From contig NZ_CP047023.1 of assembly GCF_009796765.1 (NCBI RefSeq), positions 3,145,501 to 3,209,500 of the forward strand: a DNA stretch of 64,000 nucleotides. Reading direction: 5' to 3'. The notes under the pieces are model-generated. The model worked only from the letters and a program-made list of their open reading frames with translations, did not search any database and had not been told where the DNA came from. Positions 19,358-28,497 of this stretch are shown one piece after another. Position numbers and translations under genes: made by a program. Positions within the stretch are counted from its first letter, which is position 1. The number at the start of each line of letters is the position of its first letter. The stretch is from Paraglaciecola sp. L3A3 (GTDB taxonomy: Bacteria > Pseudomonadota > Gammaproteobacteria > Enterobacterales > Alteromonadaceae).

Positions 19358-19383
19358 AAAGCCGCTGTAAGGCGGCTTTATTT
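19358..19383 (+). terminator. Terminator or attenuator after receptor 2
   Basis: An 8-bp stem (AAAGCCGC 19358-19365 with GCGGCTTT 19372-19379) has a 6-base loop and a short T-rich tail. It is placed between the receptor and sapC copy 2 on the same strand, so it may reduce rather than end transcription of the downstream genes. Confidence 0.7.
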
Positions 19384-19467
19384 ATGCTAGTTAACGCGCA
19401 AATATTTATCCCTATTTAATTAAGCAATAAACTAGACTATATATTTTTGAGGTATATTATAATAACA

Positions 19468-20193
19468 ATGGCAAATAACGAATTACTAACAAATTTATCT
19501 CATCAAGACTTACGTGTAATGACACACTATTCCGCTACATTTGGCGAAAATGTAGGTAGTGTATTAGCCTTCCCTTCTGAATTTAGTGAACTACAAAAAG
19601 AATATCCGATATTATTCAGAAAGAATTCAGATACTGACAAATTCCAAGCCACGGTATTATTGGGTCTAAGCCAAGATGAAAATCTGTTTTTAAATCCCGA
19701 TGTTAAATCTGGCTGGGCAGCCCATTATGTACCGGCTGTAATAGCAAAAGGCCCATTTTTAATTGGTTTACGAACTGACGAAACCCAAAATTCCCCCCCA
19801 GTAATTCATATAGACCTGGAGCATCCTAAAGTCAGTAAAAAAGAGGGATACCCTTTATTTTTAGAGCATGGCGGCAATAGCCCCTATTTGGAACATGTTT
19901 CGAGTATATTAAAAATCATTCATCAAGGAATTAGCATACAAGATCATATGTTTAAGCTGTTTTCTGAACTAGATTTAATTGAACCAGTCAACATTGAAAT
20001 TAATTTAAATAATGAGCAAAAACAAAAACTTGTAGGAAATTATACAATTAATGAAAATAAACTCATTGCTCTCGATGGCGAACAATTAGAAACACTAAAT
20101 AAATTTGGTTTTTTGGCTATGGCCTACGCAGTGGTTGCCTCAATGAGCAATATTCGTAAGTTGACACAAATCAAAAATACTATGTCAAAATAA
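19468..20193 (+). CDS. SapC family protein, copy 2
   Basis: This 241-residue protein is paralogous to the SapC protein at 12288, sharing the KEYPILFRK motif, GPFLIGL, HIDLEHP and LEHGGNSPYLEH. The ATG at 19468 is chosen because the protein then begins MANNELLTNLSHQD, in register with copy 1 (MPNHQLLNNMTHHD), rather than at an upstream TTG (19447). An AGG lies about 15 bases before the ATG. Cytoplasmic by sequence; function unknown. It is followed after 28 bases by the cupin gene. Confidence 0.85.
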   Translation: MANNELLTNLSHQDLRVMTHYSATFGENVGSVLAFPSEFSELQKEYPILFRKNSDTDKFQATVLLGLSQDENLFLNPDVKSGWAAHYVPAVIAKGPFLIGLRTDETQNSPPVIHIDLEHPKVSKKEGYPLFLEHGGNSPYLEHVSSILKIIHQGISIQDHMFKLFSELDLIEPVNIEINLNNEQKQKLVGNYTINENKLIALDGEQLETLNKFGFLAMAYAVVASMSNIRKLTQIKNTMSK

Positions 20194-20221
20194 CCATAAA
20201 TAGACACAATAAGCTCAATTT

Positions 20222-21256
20222 ATGTCAAACATTAAAACTAAAACAAAGACAATTTTTAATAATACACAAGGGACTTTAGATAAAGATGTTTATTCCTCTG
20301 GCGTGCCTCTTGTTATTAAAGGTCTAGTCAAAGACTGGAAACTAGTTGAACTTGGAATGAAGTCTGAAGATGAGGCCATTCATTATTTAAAATCCCATTA
20401 TAATGGTAGTCCTTCAAATGCCTGTATTGGCGAACCAGAAATAAAAGGTAGGTTTTTCTATAGTGACGATGGTACTGACCTTAACTTTAGTCAATTAAAA
20501 ACAACCATTGATAATGTGCTTGATCTCATTCAACAAGAGATTAATCAAAAGAAACCAAGATCCTACTATATTGCATCTAATCTAATTGATACTCACTTTC
20601 CTAATTTTAGACAAGAAAATGATATTACTATCCCTAGGCCTGAGTCCGAATTACCGCTTGAAGACCAACGCACAAGTATTTGGATTGGAAATCGCACCAC
20701 AGCTTGTTGTCATTATGATGCATCTGATAATTTAGCTTGTTGTGCCGTAGGAAAACGTAAATTTACCCTTTTCCCTCCTGATCAAATAGCGAATCTCTAT
20801 CCAGGCCCTTTGAGCCCAACTCCTGGAGGACAAGCATTAAGCATGGTCGATTTTGATAATCCTGATTATGTAAAATACCCTAAATTTGCTCAGGCAGAAG
20901 AACAAGGTCAAATTGCAGAATTAGAAGCCGGAGACGCTTTATTTTTACCCAGCATGTGGTGGCACCAAGTAGAGTCACAAACCCCTTTTAATGTGTTGGT
21001 TAATTATTGGTGGAGTAATTCAGCAAAACATATGGGTCCAGCTTTAAATGTTTTATATCACGCATTACTCAGTCTGCGTGATAAGCCTGAACATGAAAAA
21101 CAAGCTTGGAAACATATATTTGATTACTACATCTTTGATGATGCTAAACAAGCATCTGAACATTTACCTACAGAGGCACAAGGATACTTAGGTGAAATCG
21201 ATGGCAGAAAAAGCAGAATGTTGAGAGCACTACTTCTGAATAAACTCAACCGCTAA
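20222..21256 (+). CDS. Cupin_8/JmjC-like Fe(II) 2-oxoglutarate oxygenase candidate
   Basis: This 344-residue protein is of the FIH/JMJD-like Cupin_8 family. Iron ligands are visible as His164-Tyr-Asp166 (CCHYDASDN) and His248 (SMWWHQVES), with GKRKFTLFPP between them and the NYWW strand after. Relatives hydroxylate protein side chains or small molecules. It is flanked by sapC copy 2 and halogenase 2, 25 bases before the latter. It belongs to a different cupin subfamily from the 10622 gene, so the two modules use related but not duplicated oxygenases. Confidence 0.82.
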   Translation: MSNIKTKTKTIFNNTQGTLDKDVYSSGVPLVIKGLVKDWKLVELGMKSEDEAIHYLKSHYNGSPSNACIGEPEIKGRFFYSDDGTDLNFSQLKTTIDNVLDLIQQEINQKKPRSYYIASNLIDTHFPNFRQENDITIPRPESELPLEDQRTSIWIGNRTTACCHYDASDNLACCAVGKRKFTLFPPDQIANLYPGPLSPTPGGQALSMVDFDNPDYVKYPKFAQAEEQGQIAELEAGDALFLPSMWWHQVESQTPFNVLVNYWWSNSAKHMGPALNVLYHALLSLRDKPEHEKQAWKHIFDYYIFDDAKQASEHLPTEAQGYLGEIDGRKSRMLRALLLNKLNR

Positions 21257-21281
21257 ATTATTACATAGAGAGTGAATACTT

Positions 21282-22772
21282 TTGCAAAATAATAAAGTAA
21301 AAAAAGTTGTTATCGCTGGTGGTGGCACTGCAGGTTGGGTTGCGGCGGCGGCTTTATCTAAACAGCTAGGAAAATTAGTCGATGTAGTTTTAATTGAATC
21401 AGAAAAAATTGGTACTGTCGGGGTGGGGGAAGCAACCATCCCCCCTATGCGAGTCTTTCACTCGTTACTAGGCATCGATGAACAAGAGTTTATGCGTTCC
21501 ACAGAAGCGACCTTTAAATTGGGTATCTTATTTAAAAATTGGGGACAAATTGGCGACCATTATATCCACCCATTTGGTACAACTGGGCAGAAAAGTTTTC
21601 TGGCAGACTTTCAACACTTCTGGTTACACGGCAAAAATAAAGGTGTCAATGCTGAATTCGGCGAATATAGCTTAGAAGTTCAAGCAGCAAAAGCCAATAA
21701 ATTTGCCACATCTAAAAGTGGTAGTATTAATTATGCCTACCATTTAGATGCCACACGTTACGCCCAATATTTACGAAAATTTAGTGAGAAATTAGGGGTC
21801 ACAAGAGTTGAAGGAAAAATACAACAAGTACAGCAGCACCCAAGTGGTGATATAAAATCATTGCTGTTGGAATCAGGTGAACTGATTGAGGGTGATTTAT
21901 TTATCGACTGCACTGGTTTTGCCGGACTACTGATCGACAAAACCCTAAAAACTGAATATGAAGATTGGTCACACTGGTTACCTTGTAACAGCGCTATTGC
22001 TGTGCAAACTGAATCAATTGAACCTGCTAAACCTTTAGTAACTTGCACCGCACATCAGGCTGGCTGGCAATGGCATATCCCTCTGCAACACAGAGTAGGC
22101 AATGGTAATGTATTCTGTAGTGACTTTATGACTGATGAAGCAGCAAAGCAGCACCTGTTAGATAATGTACAAGGAGAAGTTCTGACTGATCCAAGAGTCA
22201 TTAAATATAAAACCGGTCGTCGTAAAGTCTTCTGGAATAAAAATTGCGTTGCGTTAGGGCTCTCAAGTGGTTTTGTTGAACCTCTCGAGTCAACCAGCAT
22301 TTATTTATTCATGAGTGGCATTATTAGATTAATGAAGATATTTCCATTTGCTGGAATTAACCAATCTGCAACAGATGAATACAACCAACAATCTATCGCT
22401 GAAATAGAAAATGTCCGTGATTTTATCATTTTGCACTATCATGCAACATCTCGTGAAGACAGTGAATTTTGGCGTTACTGTAAAAATATGAAAGTGCCAG
22501 ATTCCTTATCCCATCGCATTGAATTATTTAAAGAAAATGGTTTAGCATTTCAAGAAATTCAAGAGCTATTTAGACTTGAATCTTGGACTCATGTGATGTT
22601 AGGGCAAGGCATCACTCCAAAATCCTACCATAAGATTTTTTCTACCATGCCAGATCAAGAACTAACTGCACACTTACAGGGTATACGCACTAAAATCACT
22701 CAAGTTGTAGAGAAGTTACCCGATCATGCAAAATTTGTAACTCAATATTGTAAAAGTGACAGAGTAAGCTAA
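21282..22772 (+). CDS. Flavin-dependent tryptophan-halogenase-like enzyme, copy 2
   Basis: This 496-residue protein is clearly paralogous to the 13188 enzyme. It has the FAD motif AGGGTAGW (12-19), VGEATIPP (48-55), catalytic Lys79 (ATFKLG, the same number as PrnA Lys79), the halogenase signature GWQWHIP, and GLSSGFVEPLEST with the conserved Glu. The reading frame begins with TTG 21282 preceded by AGAGAG; no ATG fits in this region. The family needs reduced flavin, but no reductase is near. It ends two bases before the DUF6445 gene, so the two are likely co-translated. Confidence 0.9.
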   Translation: MQNNKVKKVVIAGGGTAGWVAAAALSKQLGKLVDVVLIESEKIGTVGVGEATIPPMRVFHSLLGIDEQEFMRSTEATFKLGILFKNWGQIGDHYIHPFGTTGQKSFLADFQHFWLHGKNKGVNAEFGEYSLEVQAAKANKFATSKSGSINYAYHLDATRYAQYLRKFSEKLGVTRVEGKIQQVQQHPSGDIKSLLLESGELIEGDLFIDCTGFAGLLIDKTLKTEYEDWSHWLPCNSAIAVQTESIEPAKPLVTCTAHQAGWQWHIPLQHRVGNGNVFCSDFMTDEAAKQHLLDNVQGEVLTDPRVIKYKTGRRKVFWNKNCVALGLSSGFVEPLESTSIYLFMSGIIRLMKIFPFAGINQSATDEYNQQSIAEIENVRDFIILHYHATSREDSEFWRYCKNMKVPDSLSHRIELFKENGLAFQEIQELFRLESWTHVMLGQGITPKSYHKIFSTMPDQELTAHLQGIRTKITQVVEKLPDHAKFVTQYCKSDRVS

Positions 22773-22774
22773 AC

Positions 22775-23476
22775 ATGGATATATCAGCACACCATTCAAT
22801 CAGTATAAATGAACAATATTTTGGCCAAGAACAAGCTCCAATATTAGTGGTCGATAACTTTGTTAAGGATCCCGAAGCATTAGTTGCGGATGCTAAAAAA
22901 TGTCAATATGTTAAAAACTCACCATTTTATCCAGGACCAAGAGCTCCTGCCCCTTTGGCTTATCAAGAACTGATATTAAGAACTTTAAAAGAGAAAATGG
23001 TCGATTTTTTTCAAGTTCCCACGCCGAACCTTAAATTTTCTATATGCCATTATTCTGTTATCACCACTCCCCCCGATCAACTCAAGTTATTACAACGGAT
23101 CCCACATTTTGATTCGTTAAATGAAAACGGTCTTGCTGCAGTTCATTATTTATTTAAAGAAGACTTGGGCGGAACTTCGTTCTATCGTCACAAAAAAACG
23201 GGATTTGAGAGTATTAATGAGGCAAGGCATATTACTTACTTGCGCTCGCTTGAAGCTGAAAATGATGGACCTAATATACCTAAAATTTCGGATGGGTATA
23301 TAAATGGAAATACCCCTTTGTTCGAGCGAATATCCCAACAGCAAGCCGTATTTAATCGCATTATTATTTATCGGCGTAATTCATTACATTCAGGGTCAAT
23401 TCCAGCTGATTTATTTGATAATACTTCCCAATCTAAAATACGTTTAACCATCAGCAGCTTCATTGATTGCGAATAA
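22775..23476 (+). CDS. DUF6445 family protein, probable Fe(II)/2-oxoglutarate fold
   Basis: These 233 residues match the DUF6445 family that accompanies halogenase-like enzymes. The pattern is that of a 2-oxoglutarate dioxygenase: His111-Phe-Asp113 (IPHFDSL), His205 (SLHSG) and Arg223 (KIRLTISSF), spaced as in prolyl-hydroxylase-like enzymes, with GGTSFYRHKKTGFE between. The oxygenase call is my inference from the HxD...H...R pattern. It starts two bases after halogenase 2 and is the last gene of module 2. Confidence 0.65.
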   Translation: MDISAHHSISINEQYFGQEQAPILVVDNFVKDPEALVADAKKCQYVKNSPFYPGPRAPAPLAYQELILRTLKEKMVDFFQVPTPNLKFSICHYSVITTPPDQLKLLQRIPHFDSLNENGLAAVHYLFKEDLGGTSFYRHKKTGFESINEARHITYLRSLEAENDGPNIPKISDGYINGNTPLFERISQQQAVFNRIIIYRRNSLHSGSIPADLFDNTSQSKIRLTISSFIDCE

Positions 23477-23534
23477 ACTGAACTCTAGAGTAAATAACCA
23501 AATTAGCTGGACAATATTGTTTAACAAACAAAAA

Positions 23535-23548
23535 TGTAATCGATTTCA
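23535..23548 (+). promoter_or_regulatory. LacI-type operator, AATCGATT class
   Basis: TGTAATCGATTTCA is a 14-bp near-palindrome of the form TGnAATCGATTnCA, shared with the receptor 1 operator at 7318. It lies about 350 bases before the GPH symporter gene. The cognate regulator is not evident in the window. Confidence 0.5.
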
Positions 23549-23698
23549 AATTGTTTTTATGGACAGCTAATGAGCCGCCACAAAATTTTAACAATTACAA
23601 AAACAAGAACACCTCCCCCCAAAAAAAACACCGATAAAACACCGATAAAACAGACTGAAGTCGTGTTACTTTAATTTAACAAATAAACAAAACACGCC

Positions 23699-23727
23699 TT
23701 GAAAACGTTTACATTTAGGTGTATTTT
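23699..23727 (+). promoter_or_regulatory. Promoter with AAACGTTT-class LacI operator
   Basis: TGAAAACGTTTACA (23700-23713) is identical to the receptor 2 operator and overlaps a possible -35 TTGAAA (23699-23704). A -10 TATTTT follows after 17 bases (23722-23727). A repressor here would block the promoter of the symporter-GH94 genes. Confidence 0.55.
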
Positions 23728-23837
23728 ATAACCTCTAAGTATTAGCTAATATTGTAACAATGGATAAGTGAGTTATTTTTACTGTCCTAAATATTTAAAT
23801 CCCACAATCGTCACTTAAGTTTAAGCAGGAGAAACCT

Positions 23838-23885
23838 ATGCAATCAACAGCACAGACAATTACTTTAGTGGCAGCATCACTATGA
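23838..23885 (+). CDS. 15-residue leader ORF overlapping the symporter start
   Basis: A strong ribosome site AGGAG precedes ATG 23838, giving MQSTAQTITLVAASL. Its TGA overlaps the symporter ATG (ATGA at 23882). The symporter itself has no other ribosome site, so its translation may depend on this short frame. It could instead be the trace of an N-terminal frameshift. Confidence 0.45.
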   Translation: MQSTAQTITLVAASL

Positions 23886-25435
23886 TGAAACTCCCCCTAT
23901 ATGAAAAAGTAGGTTATGCCATGGGAGATGCCGCAGCCAATCTAGTTTGGCGTGGAGCATTGGCTTATCTTGCTGTTTTCTATACCGACACTTTCGGTTT
24001 GGCAGCTTCTGCAGCAGCCATGTTATTTTTAGTGGTAAGATTAACTGATGGGATAACAGACATCATCATGGGTATGATTGCCGATCGTACCAATACATCA
24101 TGGGGTAAGTTTCGCCCCTGGATATTCTGGTCTACGCCTTTTTTATGTTTATTTATGGTGCTTTGTTTTACCACCCCCAATCTTAGTGATGATGGCAAGT
24201 TAATCTACGCTTACGTGACTTATATTGGCCTAACTTTAGCCTATACAGTTAACAATGTGCCTTATTCCGCCCTTATGGGTGTCATGACTGAAGATGACGA
24301 TGAGCGTACTAGCTTGTCTGGCTTTAGATTTGCTGGTGCCTTTATGGGTGGTCTCTTTGTTATGGGATTCTTACCTGATCTAGTTAAGTACTTTGGCGAT
24401 GGAGATGATGCAATAGGATATCAATATACTATGTACGCTTTTGCTGGCTTATTATTCGCCTTAATGGTGATTTCTGTAGCCACCACCAAAGAACGTGTCG
24501 TTCCTGTTATCAAACAACAAAAAAGTTTTTCCAGTGAATTAAAAGACCTTAGTAAACAATTACTTTTCATATTAATCCCATTAGCAGTAATGACTGCATT
24601 TTTCCATTACAGAAACTGGTTGTCAGGTTTAGTGTTTGTAGTTGTTATGAGCACAATGATTTGGTTTATCAAACGTCTACTTAGAAAAAACAAAGAAAAT
24701 TCAGTAGCAGAAGGATCTGGGGTACAGCAGGATATGTTAGACCTAATTACCAATAAACCTTGGTTGATATTACTTGGTTTGGGGTTTTTAACTATGATGT
24801 TTAACGGCATCAAATACGGGGTAATTGCTTATTACTTTAAATATTTTGTAGGTGACGAACTATTAGCGGGACAATATTTTATAGGCTTACTTGTGGTGTC
24901 TATTTTAGGTGCACTATGTACTAGTTTCTTAGCTAAAAAATTAGGCCGTAAAAAGCTATTTATTATCGCTTTACTGCTTAGTAGTGTGCTGACTTGCGGG
25001 TTCTTTTGGATACCAGGACAAGATGTCACAGCTATATTTGTACTTGGATGTTCAGCCGAATTTTTTGCAGCCATGATGCCAACCTTGTTTTTCTCAATGT
25101 TAGGTGATTCAGCCGATTACAACGAATGGTTAAACGGCAGGCGCGCAACTGGCCTTATTTATTCGGCAGGTACCTTTGTACAAAAAACCGGTAGCGGATT
25201 CGCTGGGGCCTTAATGTTAGTGGTTTTAGCTGGCTATGGATATGACGGCATGGATCCTTCGACGGTTGAAGCATCATTACCAGGTATGGCCTTATTGATG
25301 AGTTTTATCCCAGCAGCATTTGGGGTAATGGGCGCTATTTTGATGATGTTCTATCCCATAACCGATCAGATGCAGACACAAATGACCGCAGATCTTATTG
25401 CTCGTAGAAACGCAGCAAAACAAATCACAGAATAA
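23882..25435 (+). CDS. MFS sugar:cation symporter, GPH (MelB-like) family
   Basis: These 517 residues form about 12 membrane segments. The opening LPLYEKVGYAMGDAAANLV and the DGITDIIMGMIADRTNTSWGKFRPW block are hallmarks of glycoside-pentoside-hexuronide symporters. It should move a mono- or disaccharide into the cytoplasm with H+ or Na+. The charged middle loop (about 215-290) contains two extra hydrophobic stretches. It lies 49 bases before a cellobiose phosphorylase gene, so cellobiose or a similar beta-glucoside is the likely cargo. Operators of both LacI classes precede it. The start at 23882 or 23885 is coupled to the 15-codon leader. Confidence 0.88.
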   Translation: MMKLPLYEKVGYAMGDAAANLVWRGALAYLAVFYTDTFGLAASAAAMLFLVVRLTDGITDIIMGMIADRTNTSWGKFRPWIFWSTPFLCLFMVLCFTTPNLSDDGKLIYAYVTYIGLTLAYTVNNVPYSALMGVMTEDDDERTSLSGFRFAGAFMGGLFVMGFLPDLVKYFGDGDDAIGYQYTMYAFAGLLFALMVISVATTKERVVPVIKQQKSFSSELKDLSKQLLFILIPLAVMTAFFHYRNWLSGLVFVVVMSTMIWFIKRLLRKNKENSVAEGSGVQQDMLDLITNKPWLILLGLGFLTMMFNGIKYGVIAYYFKYFVGDELLAGQYFIGLLVVSILGALCTSFLAKKLGRKKLFIIALLLSSVLTCGFFWIPGQDVTAIFVLGCSAEFFAAMMPTLFFSMLGDSADYNEWLNGRRATGLIYSAGTFVQKTGSGFAGALMLVVLAGYGYDGMDPSTVEASLPGMALLMSFIPAAFGVMGAILMMFYPITDQMQTQMTADLIARRNAAKQITE

Positions 25436-25484
25436 ATAACACACTTTATATTGGTAATATTTTTACCTAGAGAGATTTTTTATT

Positions 25485-27947
25485 ATGCAAATTACTACTC
25501 CCGACACAAACTCAAAATTTGGCTATTTTGACGATGAAAATTACGAATATGTCATCATCACTCCATACACACCTACTCCGTGGATCAATTATTTAGGTAA
25601 TGATGGTTTTTACGGATTAATCTCTAATACTGCAGGTGGTTATTGTTTCGATCGAGACCCTAAGTTTCGTCGTTTAACCAGATATAGATACAACAGTGTA
25701 CCTTTAGACAATGGCGGACGATATTTCTATATCCGTTGTGATGATGAGTTTTGGTCTGCTACAGGCCGTCCAGTTAACACTGAATTAGACGAATACTCTT
25801 GCCGTCATGGTATGGGATACAGTCGTTTTAACGCCAGTAAAAATGGCATAGCCACCCAAGTCACGAGTTTTATTCCTTTAGACACTAAAGCTGAAGTGCA
25901 TTCATTAGTGGTGACTAACAACAATGAATCAACAAAAACCGTTGATGTATTTTCATTTATTGAATGGTGTTTGTGGAACGCTGAAGACGATGGCGCTAAC
26001 TTTCAACGTAATTTGTCTACAGGTGAAGTAGAAGTTGAAGACAGCACTATCTATCATAAAACTGAATATCGAGAACGTCGTGATCATTACGCTTTTTATT
26101 CAGTTAACCGTAAACTTGATGGCTACGACACAGATCGGGAAAGTTTTTTAGGTCAGTACCGGGGGTTTGATCGCCCGCAAGTAGTAGAAAATGGCCAAGC
26201 CACTAATTCGTTTGCCAGAGGCTGGTCTCCCATTGCTTCGCAACATTTAAAATTAGAATTGGCACCAGGTGAAAGTCAATCCCTTGAATTTATTTTAGGT
26301 TACATAGAAGTGACAGCAGACGAAAAGTGGCAAGCTAAAAATGTGATTAACAAAACGCCCGCTAAAGCGATGATCGCCCGTTTTGATAGCCACGAAAAAG
26401 TGAATTCTGAATTAGCCAAACTAAATGACTATTGGCACAACCTATTATCTAAATTTAGTGTTGAAACGCCCGATGATAAGTTTAACCGTGCCATCAATAT
26501 CTGGAATCAATACCAAAATATGGTGACCTTTAACTTATCTCGTAGTGCTTCATTCTACGAATCAGGTATTGGCCGCGGTATGGGCTTTAGAGATTCAAAT
26601 CAAGACACCATAGGGTTTGCGCATATGGTGCCAGATAAAGTAAAAGAACGTATTTTAGACTTATCTGCCACACAAAAACCTGACGGTTCGGCTTACCATC
26701 AATATCAGCCATTAACTAAAAAAGGTAATGCCAATATTGGTGGTAACTTTAACGATGATCCTATGTGGATGGTGTTATCTACTACCAACTACATTAAAGA
26801 AACTGGCGACTTCAGTATTCTCGATGAAATGGTTATTTATGATGATCAAGAAGAAGCGACCCATGTCCATTTTGACCACCTAGTTCGCGCGTTTAATCAT
26901 GTTGTCAATAATCTTGGTCCACATGGCTTGCCGTTAATCGGTCGAGCCGATTGGAATGATTGTTTAAACCTGAACTGTTTCTCTGAAGATCCTAATGAGT
27001 CTTATCAAACCACACAACGTGGCGCATCAGATGTTGCTGAATCAGTCATGATTGCTGGCCAGTTTGTACTGTATGGCCAAGAATTTGTTGATTTATGTAT
27101 GCAAATTGGCAAATTTGAATTAGCGGCACAATCCCTAGTTCATGTAGACAAAATGCGCAGCACAGTAGAACAACATGCATGGGATGGTGAATGGTATTTA
27201 CGGGCTTATGATGCCAGAGGCGAAAAAGTTGGTAGCAACGAGAATGAAGAAGGAAAGATCTTCATAGAATCGCAAGGTTTCTGCGCTATGGCGGGTATCG
27301 GCATGGATAATGGTAAAGTTAAACAAGCTTTAGACTCGGTAGAAAAACATCTATCGACTGATTTTGGCATCATGTTAAACCAACCTGCTTTTAGCACTTA
27401 TAACAAATACTTAGGTGAAATCACTTCGTACCCACCTGGGTATAAAGAAAACGCCGGTATTTTCTGTCATAACAACCCTTGGATCACTATTTCTGAGGCT
27501 ATGCTTGGTCGTGGTGAAAAAGCTTATGAGTATTACAGCAAAATTACCCCAGCGTATTTACAAGAAGTACAAACTCTGCATAAAACCGAACCTTATGTAT
27601 ATAGCCAAATGGTTGCAGGTACCGACTCAGCCAATCCAGGAGAAGCGAAAAACTCTTGGTTAACAGGCACAGCGGCTTGGAACTACTATGCAGCTACTCA
27701 GTATATTTTAGGTATTCGCCCAGTTTATGAAGGTTTACGTATCGACCCTTGTATTTTACCTAGCTGGGATAAAGTTAAAATCAAGCGTGAATTCCGTGGT
27801 GCTCATTATGATATTGAACTACGCAATCCAAATGGTTTAAGCAAAGGATCGATAGAACTGATTGTAGATGACCAACCGGTTGCAGGCAGCGTTATCAATG
27901 CAGCTATCTTCAATGGCCAACATAACGTTATTGCGACTCTCGTTTAG
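25485..27947 (+). CDS. GH94 cellobiose phosphorylase
   Basis: These 820 residues match GH94 cellobiose phosphorylases (about 810-820). The enzyme splits cellobiose with phosphate into glucose 1-phosphate and glucose in the cytoplasm. The N-terminal beta-sandwich begins [13 protein letters not shown]. The catalytic (alpha/alpha)6 barrel has [11 protein letters not shown] (about 365-375) and the DWND motif (489-492) holding the general-acid Asp. The later [15 protein letters not shown] and HNNPW blocks bind sugar and phosphate. Cellobiose versus laminaribiose specificity cannot be settled from sequence, but the first is favoured. Paired with the upstream symporter. Confidence 0.88.
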   Translation: MQITTPDTNSKFGYFDDENYEYVIITPYTPTPWINYLGNDGFYGLISNTAGGYCFDRDPKFRRLTRYRYNSVPLDNGGRYFYIRCDDEFWSATGRPVNTELDEYSCRHGMGYSRFNASKNGIATQVTSFIPLDTKAEVHSLVVTNNNESTKTVDVFSFIEWCLWNAEDDGANFQRNLSTGEVEVEDSTIYHKTEYRERRDHYAFYSVNRKLDGYDTDRESFLGQYRGFDRPQVVENGQATNSFARGWSPIASQHLKLELAPGESQSLEFILGYIEVTADEKWQAKNVINKTPAKAMIARFDSHEKVNSELAKLNDYWHNLLSKFSVETPDDKFNRAINIWNQYQNMVTFNLSRSASFYESGIGRGMGFRDSNQDTIGFAHMVPDKVKERILDLSATQKPDGSAYHQYQPLTKKGNANIGGNFNDDPMWMVLSTTNYIKETGDFSILDEMVIYDDQEEATHVHFDHLVRAFNHVVNNLGPHGLPLIGRADWNDCLNLNCFSEDPNESYQTTQRGASDVAESVMIAGQFVLYGQEFVDLCMQIGKFELAAQSLVHVDKMRSTVEQHAWDGEWYLRAYDARGEKVGSNENEEGKIFIESQGFCAMAGIGMDNGKVKQALDSVEKHLSTDFGIMLNQPAFSTYNKYLGEITSYPPGYKENAGIFCHNNPWITISEAMLGRGEKAYEYYSKITPAYLQEVQTLHKTEPYVYSQMVAGTDSANPGEAKNSWLTGTAAWNYYAATQYILGIRPVYEGLRIDPCILPSWDKVKIKREFRGAHYDIELRNPNGLSKGSIELIVDDQPVAGSVINAAIFNGQHNVIATLV

Positions 27948-27971
27948 TTAAAGAGCGTAAATCTAACAATA

Positions 27972-28024
27972 GGTAAATGATGAAACTTAAATCATTTACC
28001 ACTGCTTTGTTTGCGCAGTTTTTT
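27972..28024 (+). terminator. Hairpins after the GH94 gene, weak terminator
   Basis: GGTAAATGAT (27972-27981) pairs perfectly with ATCATTTACC (27991-28000). It is followed by a short stem ACTGC (28001-28005)/GCAGT (28015-28019) and a T-run. The second stem overlaps an alternative pairing TTGCGC/GCGCAA (28011-28031). Likely the end of the symporter-GH94 transcript. Confidence 0.5.
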
Positions 28025-28497
28025 AGCGCAACAGGCACACCAAATTTAAAATCTAGGGGCTAGAGGTATTTTAGATAAATTGGTGGATACCTCAAAAGAG
28101 ATAAATCGTTTTACTTAACGATGATTAAATTTGTCCTAAAGCATGAATGAATCATAGTTCTTGACAGGATCCTCTTTTTACTAACGAGCAAAGTACCATG
28201 ATTTTATGGCTGTTACTTTTGCCTTCAACAATATTAGTAATAGGTCTATTACTGAAAAAAGAGCAACATCTAAGAAAGTAACAAGAGCATGTTAAAACAA
28301 GCCCCGTCTCTTTTATGCACGGTAAGTGTTTCACCCTTGTTGCATTGCCATTTATGGCAAAACAAGTTACGCAAACTTTTTCAATAGATTTTATAGAGTC
28401 AAAGGAGTATTTGCAGGTAGTTAAGGAAATTAGAGGTACTATTAAATAAACCATGAAAAAAGAGATATTTGAGCACCTGTTAGTTTTTAATTTACAT
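28025..28497. other. Intergenic stretch, one doubtful 27-codon ORF
   Basis: This lies between the GH94 gene and the convergent lacI 1. The only thing noted is a frame at 28198-28281 (plus) starting MILWLLLLPSTILVIGLLLKK, a single hydrophobic segment with a basic end, like small membrane proteins but without a good ribosome site. A 120-codon frame on the minus strand (28152-28514) has a composition unlike its neighbours and is judged spurious. Confidence 0.3.

Noticed and set aside
13188..22772. Halogenases as part of a natural-product gene cluster
   Set aside because: No NRPS, PKS, RiPP maturase, flavin reductase or product exporter is nearby; the neighbours are TonB receptors and SapC genes, which points to an uptake context.
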